From assembly GCA_023390155.1 (NCBI GenBank), contig JAEWDJ010000324.1, forward strand, positions 1 to 17,652: a stretch of DNA of 17,652 nt. The letters are read 5' to 3'. Positions 8,369 through 15,663 of the stretch are shown one piece after another. The stretch comes from Actinomycetes bacterium (GTDB lineage Bacteria; Actinomycetota; Actinomycetes; Actinomycetales; Microbacteriaceae). Below the pieces are notes generated by a model. It had not been told where the DNA came from. It did not search any database and worked only from the letters and a program-made list of their open reading frames with translations. The translations under genes and the position numbers were made by a program. Within the stretch, counting starts at the first letter, position 1. The number at the start of each line of letters is the position of its first letter.

Positions 8369-9046
8369 TCAGTCGAGCGCTTCGCGGAGCCAGCGCTCGA
8401 TGCCGAAGATGTGCACCTGGGTGACTGAAGCCGCCAGTGCGACGTCGTGGTCGGCGATCGCCTCGAGGATCGCCCGGTGCTCATCGAGCGTGCGCTGGCC
8501 CGCACCCTGCTGCGTTAGGCCGCGCCAGACACGGGCGCGCGTAGTCTGGCTCGTAAGGCTCTCTAGCAGGCTGGCCAGATAGCCGTTGCCGGCGAGCTCG
8601 GCGATGGCGGTGTGGAACCGCACGTCATGCGCGACGAGCGCCTCGATCTCGGCGTCGGGCCGCACCCCGTCGATCTCGGCGGCGAGCCGGGCGACATCCT
8701 CCCCCGTGGCCCGCTGCGCGGCCAGCCCGGTGGCGTGAGATTCGAGCACGCGCCGGACGGAGAAGAGCTCGAGCAGCGAGCTGTCGTCGTGCAGGTCGAC
8801 GACGAACGAGATCGCCTCGAGCAGCAGCCGGGGCTCGAGGCTCGAGACGTAGGTGCCGTCGCCGCGCCGGACGTCCAGCACGCGGATGACCTCAAGCGCC
8901 TTCACCGCCTCGCGCATCGAGCTGCGGGACAGCCCGAGCCGTTCGGCCAGCTCCTTCTCCGGGGGCAGCCGGGAGCCGGGGAGTAGCTCGCGGCTCACGA
9001 TCATGTCCTTGATGCGCCGAATCGCCTCGTCCGTGACTGCCACCAC
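8369..9046 (-). CDS. FadR-type GntR transcriptional regulator (FCD domain)
   Basis: 225 residues from GTG 9046. A winged helix at about 8-65 carries IRRIKDMIVSRELLPGSRLP, then ELAERLGLSRSSMREAVKALE and the wing RRGDGTYVSS. An all-alpha FCD domain follows, with FSVRRVLE, VAHDVRFHTAIAELAGN and EHRAILEAIADHD; Asp and His residues here match the metal/ligand site of FCD regulators. The reading frame has further GTG codons at 9043 and 9079. The 9079 start would put the promoter -10 and the palindromic operator inside the gene, so 9046 or 9043 is preferred. No Shine-Dalgarno is present and the predicted transcription start is about 9043, so it is probably leaderless. It lies between the two halves of the sugar island and is the likely local repressor. 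Confidence 0.9.
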   Translation of the reverse strand: MVAVTDEAIRRIKDMIVSRELLPGSRLPPEKELAERLGLSRSSMREAVKALEVIRVLDVRRGDGTYVSSLEPRLLLEAISFVVDLHDDSSLLELFSVRRVLESHATGLAAQRATGEDVARLAAEIDGVRPDAEIEALVAHDVRFHTAIAELAGNGYLASLLESLTSQTTRARVWRGLTQQGAGQRTLDEHRAILEAIADHDVALAASVTQVHIFGIERWLREALD

Positions 9047-9049
9047 GCA

Positions 9050-9079
9050 ATCATAGACATCGGATGTCGCGCCAGTCAC
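9050..9079 (-). promoter_or_regulatory. Promoter of the GntR regulator gene
   Basis: On the minus strand GTGACT (9074-9079) and TATGAT (9050-9055) are 18 bases apart. Transcription would begin about seven bases after the -10, at about 9043, on the GTG start codon itself. The operator palindrome at 9056-9068 fills most of the spacer, directly abutting the -10, as expected for autorepression. Confidence 0.6.
9056..9068. promoter_or_regulatory. Candidate GntR operator 1 (GACATC-G-GATGTC)
   Basis: Perfect 13-base palindrome with a single central base. It lies between the divergent regulator (minus) and lactonase (plus) genes. The core ACATC-S-GATGT recurs at 11714-11728 in the same position relative to another promoter, which is why I call it an operator. 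Confidence 0.65.
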
Positions 9080-9117
9080 GGGCCTCGCGGCCGGGCGGAA
9101 CCGGGCAGGATGGTCGC

Positions 9118-9987
9118 ATGCGCGTCATCGACGGACACCTGCATCTCTGGGACCCGGCCGCCCTCTCCTACCCTTGGCTCGCCGGGCCACTGCTCCGACC
9201 GTTCGGTCCCGACGAGCTCGACCTCACGCTCGGGCAGTCGCCGGCCGCCGAGCGAGGCTTCGTCTTCGTGCAGGCCGAGTGCGTGCCGGAGCAGTCGGTC
9301 GCGGAGGTGGACTGGGTCGCCTCCCTCGCCGACCGCGTGCCGCTGCGCGGGATCGTCGCCCGGGCGCCCCTCGAGGACCCGGCGGCGACGGACGAGCTCC
9401 TGCCCCGGTTCGCGGCGCGGCCGCACGTCGTCGGCGTGCGACGGCCGCTGGAGGGCGAAGCGGACGACTTCTGCCTCCGACCCGAGTTCATCCGCTCCGC
9501 TCAGGCGGTCGCCGCGGCCGGGCTGGCGTTCGACGCCTGTGTGCGCCCGCGGCAGCTGCCCCAGGTGGCCGCCCTCGCGGATGCGGTGCCCGAGCTCACG
9601 ATCGTGCTGGACCATCTGGGGAAGCCCGAGGTCGACGCCGTCGCCGATGTCGCGCCGTGGGCCCGGGCGCTGCGCGAGCTCGCACGCCGGCCGAACGTGT
9701 CCTGCAAGCTCTCCGGCCTGCCGGCGCAGGTCCGCGGCGGCGAGATTGCCGAGAGCGGCGGCAGCGCGGGGAGCGACGCGAGCGCCGCCCTCATGCGGCC
9801 GCTGCTCGACGTGGCTCTCGACGCGTTCGGCCCGGATCGGCTGCTCTTCGGCAGCGATTGGCCCGTCTCCCGCGAGTACGGCCGCTGGCTCGACATCGTG
9901 CGGTCGTGGCTGACCGGCGCCGTGGACACTCGCCACGTCGACGCCGTCCTCGCGGGAAACGCCGAGCGCGTCTACCGGCTGGGTTGA
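9118..9987 (+). CDS. Amidohydrolase-2 family lactonase (L-fuconolactonase/L-rhamnonolactonase type)
   Basis: 289 residues, metal-dependent TIM-barrel hydrolase of the COG3618 type. Marks are the N-terminal DGHLHLWDP (His7, His9), GVRRPLEG (106-113), LDHLGKP with His166, CKLSGL (196-201) and LLFGSDWPVS with Asp247. Family members open 1,4- or 1,5-lactones of deoxy-aldonic acids to the free acid. Start ATG 9118 is chosen because the family begins at 'M-x-(V/I)-D-x-H-x-H' and AGGA lies seven bases upstream; the frame is open back to 9064. It is the only plus-strand gene of the sugar island and is divergent from the regulator. In the pathway it acts after the aldo-keto reductase and before the enolase-superfamily enzyme. 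It ends 40 bases from the convergent SDR stop. Confidence 0.88.
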   Translation: MRVIDGHLHLWDPAALSYPWLAGPLLRPFGPDELDLTLGQSPAAERGFVFVQAECVPEQSVAEVDWVASLADRVPLRGIVARAPLEDPAATDELLPRFAARPHVVGVRRPLEGEADDFCLRPEFIRSAQAVAAAGLAFDACVRPRQLPQVAALADAVPELTIVLDHLGKPEVDAVADVAPWARALRELARRPNVSCKLSGLPAQVRGGEIAESGGSAGSDASAALMRPLLDVALDAFGPDRLLFGSDWPVSREYGRWLDIVRSWLTGAVDTRHVDAVLAGNAERVYRLG

Positions 9988-10027
9988 CGACCGGGCATGT
10001 GGCCCAGCTGGCGAACCGACCGTCGCA

Positions 10028-10789
10028 TCAGGACTGCGCGGGCCGGAGCCGGAGCCCCGACATCCCACCGTCCACCTCGATGTACGTGCCCGTTGTGGAG
10101 CCCGACCGCGGGCTCACGAGGTAGACGACCGCGTCCGCGACCTCCTCGGCCGACACGAGACGGCCGTGCGGCTGACGGGCCTCGAGCGCGGCGCGCTCCG
10201 CGACGGGGTCGGCGGCGCTCGCCAGCAGGCGGCCGACCCAGGGGGTGTCGGCGGTGCCCGGGTTGACCGCGTTGACGCGGATGCCCTCGCGGAGGTGGTC
10301 GGCGGCCATCGCCCGGGTGAGCGAGAGCACCGCGCCCTTCGATGCGCTGTACAGCGCCCGCTCCGGCAGGCCGGCGGTGGCCGCGATCGACGACGTATTG
10401 CAGATCGCCGCCGCGGGCGACCGGCGCAGCCACGGCAGGGCGGCAGCCGTGGCCCGCGCGATGCCGGTGACGTTGATCGAGAGGACCCGCGCCCACTCGG
10501 CGTCGTCGTTCGCGGCGACATCGCCCTGCGCTCCGATACCGGCGTTGTTCACGAGCCCGTCGATGCGGCCGAACCGCTCACCGACCGCCGCGATGGCCTG
10601 CTCGACCGCCGCACGGTCGGACATGTCGGCGGCTAACGCCGCGAACCGCGGATCCGCGCCGGAGGGGTCGAGGTCGAGGATGGCGACCTCCGCGCCGTCG
10701 TCGGCCAGCGCGGTCGCGATCGCCGCCCCGATACCCGATGCCCCGCCCGTCACGACGGCGACCAGACCGGCCATGCGCCCGCCGGTCAT
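10028..10789 (-). CDS. SDR-family dehydrogenase, probable 2-keto-3-deoxy-aldonate dehydrogenase
   Basis: 253 residues, classical short-chain dehydrogenase. The Rossmann motif TGGASGIG (14-21), Asp39 after the second beta strand (ILDLD, favouring NAD+), NNAG (81-84), Asn106 in SINVTG, Ser133/Ser134, and Tyr147-SAS-Lys151 give a complete active site. PGTADTPW (177-184) follows. Start ATG 10789 overlaps the FAH stop in ATGA and has GGGAGG seven bases upstream; a second ATG at residue 6 is possible. The frame is open far upstream without homology. Paired with the FAH hydrolase it would oxidise the 4-OH of a 2-keto-3-deoxy acid to a 2,4-diketo acid, as in the known L-fucose and L-rhamnose non-phosphorylating routes. 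Confidence 0.9.
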   Translation of the reverse strand: MTGGRMAGLVAVVTGGASGIGAAIATALADDGAEVAILDLDPSGADPRFAALAADMSDRAAVEQAIAAVGERFGRIDGLVNNAGIGAQGDVAANDDAEWARVLSINVTGIARATAAALPWLRRSPAAAICNTSSIAATAGLPERALYSASKGAVLSLTRAMAADHLREGIRVNAVNPGTADTPWVGRLLASAADPVAERAALEARQPHGRLVSAEEVADAVVYLVSPRSGSTTGTYIEVDGGMSGLRLRPAQS

Positions 10790-11646
10790 CGTCCCGCCTC
10801 CCATGCCACGAACTCCTGACGCTGCGCGCCCAGGCCCTCGATCTCGACCTCGACGACATCGCCCGCCCGGAGGTAGGGGAACTTGCCGCCGAAAGCGACG
10901 CCCTGCGGGGTGCCCGTAAGGATGAGGTCGCCCGGCTCCAGCGTCACGTACTGCGAGAGGTGGTGCACGATCGCGCGCACGTCGAAGATCATGTCGCTCG
11001 TGTTCGAGTTCTGCCGTGGCTCGCCGTTCACGAAGCTCGTCAGCCCGAGGTTCGCCGGGTCGACGTCGTCGGCGGTGACCAGCCACGGTCCGGTGGGGTT
11101 GAAGCCGTGGGCGATCTTTCCCTTCGACCACTGCCCTCCCGAGACCTCCATCTGGAACGTGCGCTCGGACACGTCGTTCGCGACAACATAGCCCGCGATG
11201 TGCGCATCGGCCTCACTGACGTCGTCGAGATACGCGGTGCGGCGCCCGATCACCACGCCGAGCTCCACCTCCCAGTCCGTCCTCTCGCTACCGCGCGGGA
11301 TGGTCACCGCGTCGTTCGGGCCGACGACGGTGTTCGGCGTCTTCAGGAACACGATCGGCACCGTCGGCGGCTCGGCCCCCGACTCGCGCGCGTGCGCAGC
11401 ATAGTTCTGCCCGATGCAGATCACGGCGCTCGGCCGCGCGATCGGTGCACCGATCCGCAGGCCGTCGGCGCCCTCCAGCACCGGCAGCTCGCCCGCTGCG
11501 ATCGCGGCAGACGTCCGACCGACCGGATCGTCGGCGAGGAAATGACCGTCGACATCCGACGTCAGCGGACGCAGATCGAGATGGCGGTCTTCGTGGATGA
11601 CGACGGGGATCTCCTCGCCGACCGACCCCAGACGTGCAAACTTCAT
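10786..11646 (-). CDS. Fumarylacetoacetate hydrolase (FAH) family, probable 2,4-diketo-3-deoxy-aldonate hydrolase
   Basis: 286 residues, the common length of single FAH-fold hydrolases. The N-terminal domain begins MKFARLGS. The C-terminal catalytic domain has CIGQNYAAHA (77-86), the metal-binding DWEVELGVVIG with Glu126 and Glu128, Asp158 in VANDVSER, and GTPQGVAFG (245-253). Such enzymes cleave acylpyruvate-type C-C bonds; here the expected products are pyruvate and an alpha-hydroxy acid (L-lactate if the sugar is L-fucose or L-rhamnose). Start ATG 11646 is preceded by AAGGAG. It is first in a two-gene unit with the SDR, under its own promoter and operator at 11706-11734. Confidence 0.92.
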   Translation of the reverse strand: MKFARLGSVGEEIPVVIHEDRHLDLRPLTSDVDGHFLADDPVGRTSAAIAAGELPVLEGADGLRIGAPIARPSAVICIGQNYAAHARESGAEPPTVPIVFLKTPNTVVGPNDAVTIPRGSERTDWEVELGVVIGRRTAYLDDVSEADAHIAGYVVANDVSERTFQMEVSGGQWSKGKIAHGFNPTGPWLVTADDVDPANLGLTSFVNGEPRQNSNTSDMIFDVRAIVHHLSQYVTLEPGDLILTGTPQGVAFGGKFPYLRAGDVVEVEIEGLGAQRQEFVAWEAGR

Positions 11647-11705
11647 GATTCTCCTTCGTCGAATGCGGATCGCGTGGCCATCAGAGGACTAATCAGTACG
11701 CCCTC

Positions 11706-11734
11706 ACCATACCAAACATCGGATGTTTCCTCAT
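11706..11734 (-). promoter_or_regulatory. Promoter of the FAH-SDR unit
   Basis: On the minus strand ATGAGG (11729-11734) and TATGGT (11706-11711) are 17 bases apart. The match is weaker than for the transport promoter, but the layout copies that of the regulator promoter, with an operator palindrome in the spacer. A start near 11699 would give a leader of about 53 bases. Confidence 0.5.
11714..11728. promoter_or_regulatory. Candidate GntR operator 2 (AAACATC-G-GATGTTT)
   Basis: Perfect 15-base palindrome (7+1+7) sharing the ACATC-S-GATGT core with the site at 9056-9068. It sits two bases upstream of the -10 of the FAH promoter, in the same place as site 1 relative to its promoter, which ties the FAH-SDR unit to the GntR regulator. 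Confidence 0.65.
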
Positions 11735-12258
11735 GGTTGCGTCATCTCAGCCATCGGATCGCGGCACTCTCGCGGCGCCGCATTGGTAGCGTTCGAATCC
11801 GGCGCCGGTGCTCGGCGGCTTGAACCATCGACGCGCTCGAGCAAGCCAGCTGCACCACTCCGTCCCTTGAAAGGCAGCGGATGGTGCGAGAGCTGCGCAC
11901 GAACAGGGCGGCTCAAATTGCGCCCGAGGACCGTCCGACCGAGGTGCCGCGGGTGCGGGTCCCCAGCCGATCTTTCGTCTCTTCCAAGCTAGGACGCCTG
12001 TCGCGGCGGGTCGGGCTGGACGGATGGCTGATCAGGTGTGGAAGCAGGAAGCCCGAAACCGGATTGGCCCAATGGGAGCAAGGATGGGAAACGGGCGTGT
12101 ACGAGAGGAACGAAAGAAGAGACCAGGGAAGACGAGATGAAAGGGAGGCGAGGACAAGCTGGGAGGAAAACGGACGGAAGCGACGCAATGCAGGAACAGA
12201 ATAAGAGAGAGCCAATGCACGCAGGCACTTTCTGTGGAATGCGAGTATCCTGGGCGGC
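11735..12258. other. Long non-coding junction between sugar island and mobile region, with a purine-rich stretch
   Basis: About 520 bases with no convincing gene; several short frames are open, but none shows a recognisable protein or a good ribosome site. Small hairpins are possible at 11884-11900 (GTGCG/CGCAC) and 11906-11925 (GGGCG/CGCCC). From about 12030 to 12235 the plus strand is strikingly purine-rich: between 12061 and 12180 only 24 of 120 bases are pyrimidines. This composition differs sharply from the neighbouring genes. It immediately precedes the relaxase gene, where a transfer origin or an element boundary could lie. Confidence 0.6.
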
Positions 12259-15084
12259 ATGCGCGGGGGTGTGGCGCGGTGGAAAAGAGGGGTTGCCTCA
12301 CAGGGGGTGAGGCAAGCGATCGCTTACGCGTTCGGCGGTGTCTGCGATTCCCACCTGACTGCGAAGACGGCGCAAGGGGTGCTCGCGGCGGCGGATTACG
12401 CGGGTGCGGTGATGACCCGCTACATCGTGGAGAACGGGTCCATCCGCGATGACCTGCTCACCCGCAAGCAGCTGCGCACCTGGGTCGATGGCGGCGACCC
12501 GCTCACCGGTGAGCATCGCGGGTTTGAGATGTCCTCCCCCAATGCGGATCTGGTGCTGGATGCGACGATCAACGCGCCGAAGTCGTTCAGCATCGCGGCG
12601 ATGCTGGACCCGCAGTTGAACGCGGCGTACGAGGACCTCCAGGACCGACTGAGGGACCGAATCATCCACCTCTGGCAAGAGGAACTCAACGCGCGGCGTG
12701 GGAAGGGCGGCTGCATCAGGGAAAACCTCGCTCGAGTCGAGGTGGTCGAGCTCAAGCATGAACGCTCCCGCTCACTGGACCCACACAAGCACCGGCACCT
12801 CTGGCTGAACGTGAAAGTCCAGGGCTTCGACGGGAAATGGTCGAACGTAGACACCCGTGTTGCGTTGCGGTTCCAGAACGTCATCAAGGCCGAAGGCGAC
12901 CTCGCCGCCCGCAGCGACCCCACCTGGATCACCGCCCTCGCCGCAAGAGGGTTCACCCTCAACGCGGACGGGGAGATCGCCCAACTGCAGCATCTGGTGC
13001 GTCCATTGTCGAAGCGGTCCGCGCAGATCGAAGCCAACAAGATCGCCCGCACCGTGTGGTGGAAGCAGCAGCACCCCGGGCAAGAACCCTCCCATGACGT
13101 GTTGAACCAGATCGACAGGTGGGCGTGGGCAGCCAACCGGCCGAACAAGCCCGGCGACCTGGACGAAGACGACTGGGCCAAGCTCGTCCGCGACGAGCTC
13201 GCCACCGCCGACCCCGCTCTCGGCCTAGAGCGCTCGGCCATCGACACGTCTACAGCATCTATCGCGGATCTCGACATCGAACTACTCGCCGCGAAAGCCA
13301 TTGTCGATGCTGACGCCCGATCGACCGGCACCGGGGGCCGGTTCAGCTTGATGGACGTCCGCGCCGGCGCGCTTCGCGCCCTCGCCACGACTGGCGTCAT
13401 CGCCGAGCGCACAGAACTCGCGACCATAGCCGAGCAGGTCACCGCCGCCACACGAGCACACACCGTCACGCTGCTCGATGATCCCGACGCGCCTGCACAC
13501 ATCAAGTGCAGAATGGCCACCTCGACCGCAGCGCTGAAGGCCACGATTGCCAACCGGATCGAAGCACTGTCCGCGCCCGGCGCCACGGCGCCCGTCGAGG
13601 AGGTCACCGCGATCGCTCACGCGCTCGACCCCGAGCGGGCCCTGGACACCGATCAAACCGATGGCGCATCGGCTATCGCCGGGACCGCATCGGTTGTAGC
13701 CATCACAGGAGCGGCTGGCACGGGTAAAACGACGATGCTCAAGGTCGCCGGTGCCACCCTGCGCCGCCACGGGCGAAACATGATCATCGTCGCCCCCACC
13801 AAGAAGGCTTCCACCGTCGCCGGACGCGAAACTGACAGCGCCGCCTCCAGCCTCCACCAGCTCCTGCACGACTACGGCTGGCGATGGAGCACCGGTGTCG
13901 CCGGCAACACGGAATGGAAATTGCTCCAGCCCGGTGACACCGACCCCACGACCGGTCAGCATTACCAGGGCCCACGAACCCGGATCCGGCCTGGTGATCG
14001 GATCGTTGTTGACGAGGCCGGCATGCTCGACCTCGAAGCCGCCAACGCGCTCATCGACGTTATCCACCGCACCGGCGCGACTGTCGCCGTCGTCGGCGAC
14101 GATTACCAGGCCCTGCCCGTCGGGCACTCCGGCGCGATGGCTCTCTTCCGCCGGTCAGCCTTCGAGAAGATCGAGCTCACCGAAATCCACCGCTTCCGCG
14201 ACCCCAACTGGGCCGACTTGTCCGCGCGTGTACGCGACTCACGTGGTCTCGCGGAGTCTCGCGCGATCGCAGAAGAGATCGTACAGGCGGGGCATCTCAT
14301 GCTCGTCACAAGCGAAGCTGAAGCACACCAAACGATGGTTGCCGCATGGCTCGAGTCATCGCGCAAGGCGGAGACGATCGCGCTAGTGACGGGTACGCAC
14401 GCAGAAGCTCAACGAGTCAACGAAGCGATTCAGGCCCGGAGAATCGAGTCTGGGGCTTTGGACACACGTACATTCGCAGTGGGCCAGTCGGAGCAGCCTG
14501 TGTTCGTTGGCGATGTGGTTCAGACTCGAAGGAACGACAACGCATCCGGAGTAGAGAACCGCCAGAAGTGGATCATTAGGAGCATCACGGACGAGCACCT
14601 CACACTGGCGTGCACTTCCGACTCAAGCTCGCTGCGGCGGATCACTCGCGAATACGCAAGCGCCAATCTTCACCTCGGCTACGCCAGCACCGTCTACGGC
14701 GTCCAAGGCGAAACCACGGATCGTGCCATTGTCGGTCCCGGCGTCGACGCCGCCGGCCTCTACGTCGGGCTTAGTCGCGGACGGTCGCGAAACGATGCCC
14801 GTCGTTATCGCCTCGTCGGTCGAGGCCGCAAAGACAGAGCTGGCTGCCACGATGCAGCGACAGCCAATAGAAGAAACGTTGGAGAAGTCTCGAATTGCCG
14901 CTCGGGAAGAACTGGCCCGCGCCGCGAGAAGCGCTGCCGCGAGACCAATGGCGACCATCGACGCACCGTCGCCCACATTGTCTCGATGAGCCGACAGCCC
15001 GGCTGTTACTCGGCCAGCCCCGTCGCGATGATCTCCCGTCCGAGACGGCTTCTCCCGTCGAGCGCACGGTCGCGTTCCCGATAG
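12259..15084 (+). CDS. MobF-type relaxase-helicase (TraA/TrwC-like), frameshifted at its C terminus
   Basis: Conjugative relaxase fused to a RecD-like helicase. The relaxase domain spans about residues 30-320, with DATINAPKSFS (101-111) and the three-His metal motif HKHRHLWLN (His176, His178, His180); the catalytic Tyr is probably Tyr47 or Tyr55. The helicase half carries Walker A GAAGTGKTT (484-492), DEAGM (585-589), GDDYQ (613-617), TEIHRF (641-646), the motif V region YASTVYGVQGET and motif VI LYVGLSRGR (834-842). After residue 842 (about 14784) the frame loses homology. The +1 frame continues naturally as RETMPVVIASSVEAAKTEL and stops at 14989, so the intact gene probably ended there; as sequenced, the frame runs to 15084 and overlaps a convergent gene. 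The start is uncertain: ATG 12259 lacks a Shine-Dalgarno, and GTG 12307 is an alternative. It could be a pseudogene or carry a sequencing error. Confidence 0.88.
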   Translation: MRGGVARWKRGVASQGVRQAIAYAFGGVCDSHLTAKTAQGVLAAADYAGAVMTRYIVENGSIRDDLLTRKQLRTWVDGGDPLTGEHRGFEMSSPNADLVLDATINAPKSFSIAAMLDPQLNAAYEDLQDRLRDRIIHLWQEELNARRGKGGCIRENLARVEVVELKHERSRSLDPHKHRHLWLNVKVQGFDGKWSNVDTRVALRFQNVIKAEGDLAARSDPTWITALAARGFTLNADGEIAQLQHLVRPLSKRSAQIEANKIARTVWWKQQHPGQEPSHDVLNQIDRWAWAANRPNKPGDLDEDDWAKLVRDELATADPALGLERSAIDTSTASIADLDIELLAAKAIVDADARSTGTGGRFSLMDVRAGALRALATTGVIAERTELATIAEQVTAATRAHTVTLLDDPDAPAHIKCRMATSTAALKATIANRIEALSAPGATAPVEEVTAIAHALDPERALDTDQTDGASAIAGTASVVAITGAAGTGKTTMLKVAGATLRRHGRNMIIVAPTKKASTVAGRETDSAASSLHQLLHDYGWRWSTGVAGNTEWKLLQPGDTDPTTGQHYQGPRTRIRPGDRIVVDEAGMLDLEAANALIDVIHRTGATVAVVGDDYQALPVGHSGAMALFRRSAFEKIELTEIHRFRDPNWADLSARVRDSRGLAESRAIAEEIVQAGHLMLVTSEAEAHQTMVAAWLESSRKAETIALVTGTHAEAQRVNEAIQARRIESGALDTRTFAVGQSEQPVFVGDVVQTRRNDNASGVENRQKWIIRSITDEHLTLACTSDSSSLRRITREYASANLHLGYASTVYGVQGETTDRAIVGPGVDAAGLYVGLSRGRSRNDARRYRLVGRGRKDRAGCHDAATANRRNVGEVSNCRSGRTGPRREKRCRETNGDHRRTVAHIVSMSRQPGCYSASPVAMISRPRRLLPSSARSRSR
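12293..12315. repeat. 9-bp perfect inverted repeat at the relaxase 5' end
   Basis: TTGCCTCAC (12293-12301) and GTGAGGCAA (12307-12315) are perfect arms around a 5-base loop (AGGGG). It lies in the first codons of the longest relaxase frame and ends inside an alternative GTG start at 12307. Position and form fit a relaxase recognition hairpin (transfer origin) or an autoregulatory operator; function is inferred. Confidence 0.6.
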
Positions 15085-15404
15085 TTAAGGAGCGCCACCC
15101 CAAGAACGTCGGCCCGCTCTTGCGCAATAGGGCGCACACCGCCGCGCAAGAAGATGAGCGGCCGACGTCCATCCGCAGCAGCCAACGCCGCAGCCTTCTC
15201 CACAGCGTCGACGTCGAGGTTTCCACGGCCGTTATCAACCCAGCCCAGGTAGCGAGAGCTATAGAGATCGCACGAGTATCGTGCGGCCCCAGCGGCCACG
15301 ACCGAGTCAGCTGCGCCGAGATAGATCATCCACTCTCTGCACAACTCAAGGGCTTCTTCTCCCGACACTCCGAAGGGCCTCGGTCGGGGTGGTTCGCGCT
15401 CCAC
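15006..15404 (-). CDS. Small Mrr/PD-(D/E)XK-like protein, active site apparently degenerate
   Basis: 132 residues from GTG 15404, which has GGAGG very close upstream (shorter spacing than ideal). GEEALELCREWMIYLG (15-30) begins a helix, then AARYSCDLYSS with Asp46, the strand YLGWVDN (52-58), DVDAVEKAAALA (64-75), RPLIFLRGG (81-89) and VALLNYRER (103-111). The order resembles an Mrr-like restriction-endonuclease fold in which Asp46 would be the first metal ligand. The usual (E/Q)-x-K strand motif is replaced by W-V-D, so it may not cut DNA. This assignment is by pattern only and is weak; a plain conserved hypothetical is the alternative. It converges on the relaxase: 16 bases separate it from the frame-corrected relaxase stop at 14989. 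Confidence 0.6.
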   Translation of the reverse strand: MEREPPRPRPFGVSGEEALELCREWMIYLGAADSVVAAGAARYSCDLYSSRYLGWVDNGRGNLDVDAVEKAAALAAADGRRPLIFLRGGVRPIAQERADVLGVALLNYRERDRALDGRSRLGREIIATGLAE

Positions 15405-15450
15405 CCCTCCAGTGTGCCTGATACCCCCACCGTCGACTCAAGTGTCCGTC

Positions 15451-15600
15451 GCTCCATAGAGGCGCTTCGACACGCACGTGGCGCCGTGCGCAGCACAAAC
15501 GACGGCATGGCGTCGTCCGCGACGCCGAGCGCCCGGAGAGTGTTGCGTTGCGCAAGGAGATCTTGCGTGTTGATGGGGCGTGGACAAAACCGATGAGCAC
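15451..15600 (-). pseudogene. Decayed N-terminal fragment of a serine recombinase (resolvase/invertase)
   Basis: From GTG 15600 the minus strand reads MLIGFVHAPST. One base out of frame it then continues as INTQDLLAQRNTLRALGVADD (15574 down to about 15509), followed in yet another frame by HGATCVSKRLYG. Put together this follows the resolvase N-terminal pattern 'MLIGYARVST..QDL.AQR.AL.ALGV....(Y)VDHG.TG..R.RPG'. The catalytic Ser lies in the damaged first part. At least two frame changes and loss of the rest mean it is dead. It marks past site-specific recombination in this region. Confidence 0.65.
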
Positions 15601-15663
15601 GATCCAACGCCGTAGCGTTTGATGCGATGCGTCGAGTTCGGATGAGCCCGGCGCTGGTGTCCG

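Noticed and set aside
9978..10008. GCTGGG/CCCAGC stem between the convergent lactonase and SDR genes as a bidirectional terminator
   Set aside because: Six pairs with a 19-base loop overlapping the lactonase stop and no T-run on either side; too weak to call.
10790..11131. Upstream extension of the SDR frame into the FAH gene
   Set aside because: It lies in the FAH coding region and gives a low-complexity basic sequence; the start at 10789 has a strong Shine-Dalgarno and begins right before the Rossmann fold.
11770..11875. tRNA-like motifs (GTTCGAATCC, GGAGTGGTGCAGCTGG on the minus strand) suggesting a tRNA or attachment site
   Set aside because: No acceptor, D or T stem can be paired around them on either strand; TTCGAA is itself a palindrome, so the likeness is superficial.
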